From Derxia lacustris (GTDB lineage Bacteria; Pseudomonadota; Gammaproteobacteria; Burkholderiales; Burkholderiaceae_E), in contig NZ_MUHU01000008.1 of the NCBI RefSeq assembly GCF_002105195.1, positions 558,001-622,000 of the forward strand: a stretch of DNA of 64,000 nucleotides. Direction: 5' to 3'. The position numbers and the translations under genes were made by a program. The notes below the pieces were generated by a model that was not told the origin of the DNA, did no database searches, and was given only the letters and a program-made list of their open reading frames with translations. Shown piece after piece: positions 60,252 through 64,000 of the stretch (position 1 is the first letter of the stretch; each line of letters starts with the position of its first letter).

Positions 60252-62353
60252 CCGACGACGAACTGCTCGAAGCGTCGCGCAGCGCCTTCTTCGAGGAGGC
60301 GGGCGAGATGCTGCGGCAGTTCGAGACCGCGCTGCTCGACATGGAGCGCGGCACGAGCGATGCCGAGACGCTTGGCGCGGCCTTCCGCGCCGCGCACACC
60401 ATCAAGGGCTCGGCCGGGCTGTTCGGCTTCGAGCCGGTGGTGCGCTTCACGCACGATGTGGAGACGCTGCTCGATGCGCTGCGCGACGGCCGGGTGCTGG
60501 CCGATGCGGCGCTGCTGGCGCTGCTGATCGAAAGCCGCGACCAGATCGAGGCGCTGATCGGCGAGATCGGCCTGGACCGCAGCGATGCCGCCGTGGCCGA
60601 ACGCGGCGTGGCGCTGGGCCGGCGGCTGCGCGACCGGCTCGACGGCGGTGGCACTGGCGCCAGCGCGCCCGTACCGGCGCCCGTGCCAATGTCCGCCGCC
60701 GGCGCGCCGCGCCAGTGGCGGCTCAAGCTCCGGTTCGACGAGCCGACCTTCCGCGACGGCTTCGATCCGCTGTCCTTCCTGCGCTATCTGGCCACGCTCG
60801 GCAGCGTCAAGCGGGTGCGGCCGGTCTGCCCGACCCTGCCCACGCTCGACGCGCTCGATCCGGAAAGCTGCCATCTCGGCTTCGAGCTGATTCTGGAGAC
60901 GGCGGCGCGGGTCGAGGCGATCCGCGACGTGTTCTCGTTCGCGCTGGAGCTTTGCGCGCTGGACATCGAGCCGCTCGACCCGCCGGCGGACACCGGGCCG
61001 GCGGCTGCCGCGCCCGGCGCCGAAGCCGGCGCCAAGGCCGACCGCCCGGTGGCCGTGCCGCCCGTGGCCCGGTCCGCGCCCGCCACGACGCCGGTCATCG
61101 CGTCATCCGCCGCGACGGCGCCCGCGGCCGAGCCGGCCACGCCGCCGCAGCGCGACGACAAGGCCCGCTTCCTGCGCATCCGCGCCGACAAGCTCGACCA
61201 TCTCATCGACCTGATCGGCGAACTCGTGATCGCCAGCTCGGGCGCCCAGCTGGTCGCCGACAGCGAACGGTCGCCGCGCTTCAGCGAATCGGCGGCGCGC
61301 ATCCGCGACCTCGTGGAGCAGGCGCGCAACGATGCGCTCGGCCTGCGCATGGTGCCGATCGGCGAAAGCTTCGCGCGCTTCCAGCGCGTGGTGCGCGACG
61401 TGTCCCGGCAGCTCGGCAAGGATGTGGAGCTGCAGATCACCGGCGGCGATACCGAACTCGACAAGTCGATGGTCGAGCTGGTCACCGATCCGCTCATGCA
61501 TCTGGTGCGCAACAGCCTCGACCACGGCATCGAAGGCCCGGACGAGCGCAGCGCCGCCGGCAAGTCGCCGCGCGGCCGGCTCGCGCTCAATGCCTGCCAG
61601 GAAGCCGGCCAGATCGTCATCGAGGTCAGCGACGACGGTCGCGGCCTGAACCGCGAACGCATCGTCAAGCGCGCGCTGGAGCGCGGCCTGATCGACCATC
61701 CGCCCGCCACCGACGGCGAGATCGACGAGCTGATCTTTCTGCCCGGCTTCAGCACCGCCGAGCAGATCAGCGACCTGTCGGGCCGGGGCGTGGGCATGGA
61801 CGTGGTGCGGCGCAATGTCGAATCGCTGCGCGGCCAGATCCAGATCGCCAGCCAGCCCGGCGAGGGCACCACCATGCAGCTGCGGCTGCCGCTCACGCTG
61901 GCGATCATCGACGGCTTTCTCACCAGCGTCGGGCCGGTGCATTACGTGGTGCCGCTCGAGAACCTGGTCGAGTGCATCGAGACGCCGGCCGAATGCGCCG
62001 CCGTGCCCGACGCCGAAAGCGGCTGCTTCGACCTGCGCGGCGAAGTGCTGCCCTGGCTCGATCTGGCGCGCTACTTCGGCCATGAGCCGCAGGCCAGCGC
62101 GCGCCGCAGCCTGATCGTGGTGCGCGCCGGCGGCGGCAAGGTCGGCTTCGTCGTCGACCGGCTGCTGGGCGAGTACCAGACCGTCATCAAGCCGCTCGGC
62201 GAGCTGTTCCGTCATCTGCGCTGCATCGCCGGCTCGACCGTGCTGGGCAGCGGCGAGGTGGCACTCATCGTCGATGTGCCGGCGCTGGTGTCGCGCATCG
62301 CGGCCCAGGGTGGGCGCATGCGCGCCGCCGAACTCAGGCGCGGCGCCGGCTGA
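60248..62353 (+). CDS. cheA: Chemotaxis histidine kinase CheA
   Basis: A 701-residue CheA-type kinase. The HPt domain (about 1-105) has the phospho-His near 51 in AAHTIKGSAGLFGF. A middle domain (about 155-255; QWRLKLRFDEPTFRDG) is in the place of P2. After a Pro/Ala linker come the dimerisation domain (LRIRADKLDHLIDLIGELV), the ATPase domain with N-box LVRNSLDHGIE near 417, DDGRGLNRERI and GRGVGMDVVRRNVE, and a C-terminal CheW-like domain. It starts at GTG 60248, overlapping the STAS gene. All catalytic boxes are present. Confidence 0.95.
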   Translation: MTDDELLEASRSAFFEEAGEMLRQFETALLDMERGTSDAETLGAAFRAAHTIKGSAGLFGFEPVVRFTHDVETLLDALRDGRVLADAALLALLIESRDQIEALIGEIGLDRSDAAVAERGVALGRRLRDRLDGGGTGASAPVPAPVPMSAAGAPRQWRLKLRFDEPTFRDGFDPLSFLRYLATLGSVKRVRPVCPTLPTLDALDPESCHLGFELILETAARVEAIRDVFSFALELCALDIEPLDPPADTGPAAAAPGAEAGAKADRPVAVPPVARSAPATTPVIASSAATAPAAEPATPPQRDDKARFLRIRADKLDHLIDLIGELVIASSGAQLVADSERSPRFSESAARIRDLVEQARNDALGLRMVPIGESFARFQRVVRDVSRQLGKDVELQITGGDTELDKSMVELVTDPLMHLVRNSLDHGIEGPDERSAAGKSPRGRLALNACQEAGQIVIEVSDDGRGLNRERIVKRALERGLIDHPPATDGEIDELIFLPGFSTAEQISDLSGRGVGMDVVRRNVESLRGQIQIASQPGEGTTMQLRLPLTLAIIDGFLTSVGPVHYVVPLENLVECIETPAECAAVPDAESGCFDLRGEVLPWLDLARYFGHEPQASARRSLIVVRAGGGKVGFVVDRLLGEYQTVIKPLGELFRHLRCIAGSTVLGSGEVALIVDVPALVSRIAAQGGRMRAAELRRGAG

Positions 62354-62433
62354 TGCCGGGCCGGGCTCGCCGGCTCGGGCGTCCTGTCCGCGCCAATCGT
62401 TCACCGCACCAAAAACAAAGCCGGAGATTTGCC

Positions 62434-64000
62434 ATGCTCGAACGCCTGTTCGGTTCGTCGCACTCGACACGCAATGCCAACCTCGCGCTCGAGGCGCTCG
62501 CCACCAACGTGATGATCGCGGACGAGAACTTCGTCATCACCTATGTCAATCCGTCGCTGCAACGCATGCTGGAGGCGGCCGAGAACGATGTGCGGCGCGA
62601 CCTGCCGCGCTTTTCGGCCAGCACGCTGGTGGGCAGCAACATCGACGTGTTCCACAAGAATCCGGCGCATCAGCGCCGCGTGCTGGACGATGCCCGCGGC
62701 ACGCATCAGGCCCGCATCGAGCTCGGCGGCCGCACCTTCGATCTCAATGCCACCGTCCTGCGCAACGCCGGCGGTCAGCGCGTGGGCGCGGTGGTGGAAT
62801 GGCTGGACTGCACCGCCGAACTGGCGCGCTCGGCCCAGGTGCAGAAGGAAGTGATGCAATGCATCGACGCGCTGCTGTCGGGCGATTTCTCGCAGCGCAT
62901 CGACGTGAAGGACAAGCCGGAACTGGTCGCGCGCGTGGGCACCGGCATCAACAGCCTGCTCGAAAGCCTGCAAGCGCTGCGCGCCGAGATGCGCCACATG
63001 AGCGCCGAGCACGATGCCGGCGACATCGACGTGGCGATCGACGCGGCCCGCTTCAACGGCGAGTTCCGTGGCATGGCCGAGGACATCAACGTCATGGTCG
63101 GCAGCCATATCGCGGTCAAGAAGAAGGCCATGGCCTGCATCAGGGCCTTCGGCGAGGGCAACTTCGACGCGCCGATGGAGCGGCTGCCGGGCAAGAAGGC
63201 CTTCATCAACGACACCATCGAGCAGGTGCGCGGCAACCTGAAGGGCCTGATCGCCGAGATGAACCGGATGAGCGTCGAGCATGAAAAGGGCGACATCGAC
63301 GTGGTGATCGACGCCCAGCGCTTTGCCGGCGACTACCGGCTGATGGCCGAGGGCATCAATCGCATGGTCGGCGGCCACATCGCGGTCAAGAGGATGGCGA
63401 TGGCCTGCATCAAGGCCTTCGGCGAAGGCGATTTCGATGCGCCGCTGGCCCAGCTGCCGGGCAAGAAGGCCTTCATCAACGACACCATCGAGCAGGTGCG
63501 GCGCAACCTCAAGGGGCTGATCGCGGAGATGAACCGCATGAGCACCGAGCATGAAAAGGGCGACATCGACGTGGTGATCGACGCCAAGCGCTTCACCGGC
63601 GATTTCGCCAGCATGGCCGAGGGCATCAACGGCATGGTCGGCGGCCACATCGCGGTCAAGAAGCTCGCGATGGCCTGCATCAAGGCCTTCGGCGAGGGCG
63701 ATTTCGATGCGCCGATGGCCCAGCTGCCGGGCAAGAAGGCCTTCATCAACGACACCATCGAGCAGGTGCGGCGCAACCTCAAGGCGCTGGTCGAGGATGC
63801 GGCGCGGCTGGCCGAGGCGGCGGTCGACGGCCGGCTCGATGTGCGGGCCGACGCTTCACGCCAGCGCGGCGGCTTCCGCGAGATCGTGGAAGGCATCAAT
63901 CGCACGCTCGACGCCATCGTGGCGCCGGTGACCGAAGTGCGGCAGGTGCTCGGCCGGGTCGAGGCGGGCGACATGACGCACAGCATCACCGGCGACTATC
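62434..64000 (+). CDS. PAS/poly-HAMP chemoreceptor (3' end outside window)
   Basis: The frame from ATG 62434 stays open to the window end, giving 522 residues of a cytoplasmic receptor. Residues about 10-130 form a PAS domain (ALATNVMIADENFVITYVN), then a HAMP-like segment. Residues 184-453 are three tandem 90-residue units, each containing GDIDV, a MVG-HIAVK motif, an MACI-AFGEG motif and LPGKKAFINDTIEQVR. A more typical HAMP pair follows (EDAARLAEAAVDGRLDVRAD, then VTEVRQVLGRVEAGDMTHSI). No membrane helix is seen. The MCP signalling domain must lie beyond the window. It belongs to the cheY-STAS-cheA operon; no cheW, cheR or cheB is visible yet. Confidence 0.9.
   Translation, partial: MLERLFGSSHSTRNANLALEALATNVMIADENFVITYVNPSLQRMLEAAENDVRRDLPRFSASTLVGSNIDVFHKNPAHQRRVLDDARGTHQARIELGGRTFDLNATVLRNAGGQRVGAVVEWLDCTAELARSAQVQKEVMQCIDALLSGDFSQRIDVKDKPELVARVGTGINSLLESLQALRAEMRHMSAEHDAGDIDVAIDAARFNGEFRGMAEDINVMVGSHIAVKKKAMACIRAFGEGNFDAPMERLPGKKAFINDTIEQVRGNLKGLIAEMNRMSVEHEKGDIDVVIDAQRFAGDYRLMAEGINRMVGGHIAVKRMAMACIKAFGEGDFDAPLAQLPGKKAFINDTIEQVRRNLKGLIAEMNRMSTEHEKGDIDVVIDAKRFTGDFASMAEGINGMVGGHIAVKKLAMACIKAFGEGDFDAPMAQLPGKKAFINDTIEQVRRNLKALVEDAARLAEAAVDGRLDVRADASRQRGGFREIVEGINRTLDAIVAPVTEVRQVLGRVEAGDMTHSITGDY
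62983..63792 (+). repeat. Three tandem 270-bp coding repeats in the chemoreceptor
   Basis: Units start at 62983, 63253 and 63523, each 270 bases (90 codons) long and in frame. Units 2 and 3 are nearly identical at the DNA level in their second halves (63403-63510 against 63673-63780, about two differences seen by eye), while unit 1 is more diverged. This indicates a recent duplication or gene conversion of unit 2/3. Confidence 0.9.

Noticed and set aside
62401..63648. Minus-strand frame with repeated segments opposite the last chemoreceptor
   Set aside because: The repeats only mirror the triplicated receptor units on the plus strand; the receptor frame has a start site and clear domains.

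Overview
The window looks like the chromosome of a high-GC betaproteobacterium, most likely a member of the Burkholderiales. Several conserved gene strings support this: map opposite rpsB-tsf-pyrH-frr-uppS-cdsA-dxr-rseP-bamA-skp-lpxD-fabZ-lpxA-lpxB-rnhB; rpsF-priB-rpsR-rplI-dnaB; ppsR opposite ppsA; smpB opposite ratA-rnfH; and an aceK-type glyoxylate-branch regulator. I cannot name the genus. No insertion sequence, prophage, CRISPR array, rRNA or tRNA gene was seen. Almost all of the window is core genome, and no obviously new multi-gene system is present.

Layout. 1-450: tail of a yaeQ gene. 479-10540 (minus strand): map, glnD, selO, msrB, yciB/ispZ, bolA, a parvulin-type prolyl isomerase, aceK and a small outer-membrane-like protein. 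10541-10955: a structured divergent region that carries a probable autoregulatory leader for rpsB. 10956-26403 (plus strand): translation factors, UMP kinase, then isoprenoid, phospholipid, outer-membrane-assembly and lipid A genes, ending with RNase HII and an rRNA methyltransferase; many junctions have overlapping stop and start codons. 26413-32890 (minus strand): a five-PAS GGDEF-EAL protein and the squalene-forming operon hpnC-hpnD-hpnE. 33022-37274: an RND efflux adaptor and pump. 37373-40416: the ribosomal/primosomal operon and dnaB. 40466-43855: the PEP synthase regulator and PEP synthase. 43956-47722: NfeD-like and SPFH membrane proteins, an unusual response regulator, smpB, ratA and rnfH. 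47748-56587: a DUF4124 protein, a DMT transporter, guaB, an MFS transporter, guaA, two orphan proteins and a second MFS transporter. 56732-58248: tadA and an LD-carboxypeptidase. 58376-64000: a chemosensory operon (MCP, CheY, STAS, CheA, poly-repeat MCP) cut off by the window end.

The genes fall into cooperating groups. BamA, Skp, RseP and the prolyl isomerase handle envelope protein folding and stress. LpxD, FabZ, LpxA and LpxB make the lipid A core precursor. Dxr, UppS and HpnCDE draw on the isoprenoid supply for undecaprenyl phosphate and squalene/hopanoids. GuaB and GuaA make GMP. PpsR and PpsA control gluconeogenic PEP, while AceK steers isocitrate into the glyoxylate branch.

The most interesting non-coding signals are a chain of three hairpins in front of rpsB, perfect hairpins without U-tracts at four of the five convergent gene junctions (with a weaker one at the fifth), and a 16-bp palindrome with a DnaA-box-like site before dnaB. 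The most interesting protein signals are a triplicated 90-residue unit in the last chemoreceptor and a STAS protein that lacks the phosphorylatable serine. All counts and motif positions were read by eye; no alignment or folding program was run.
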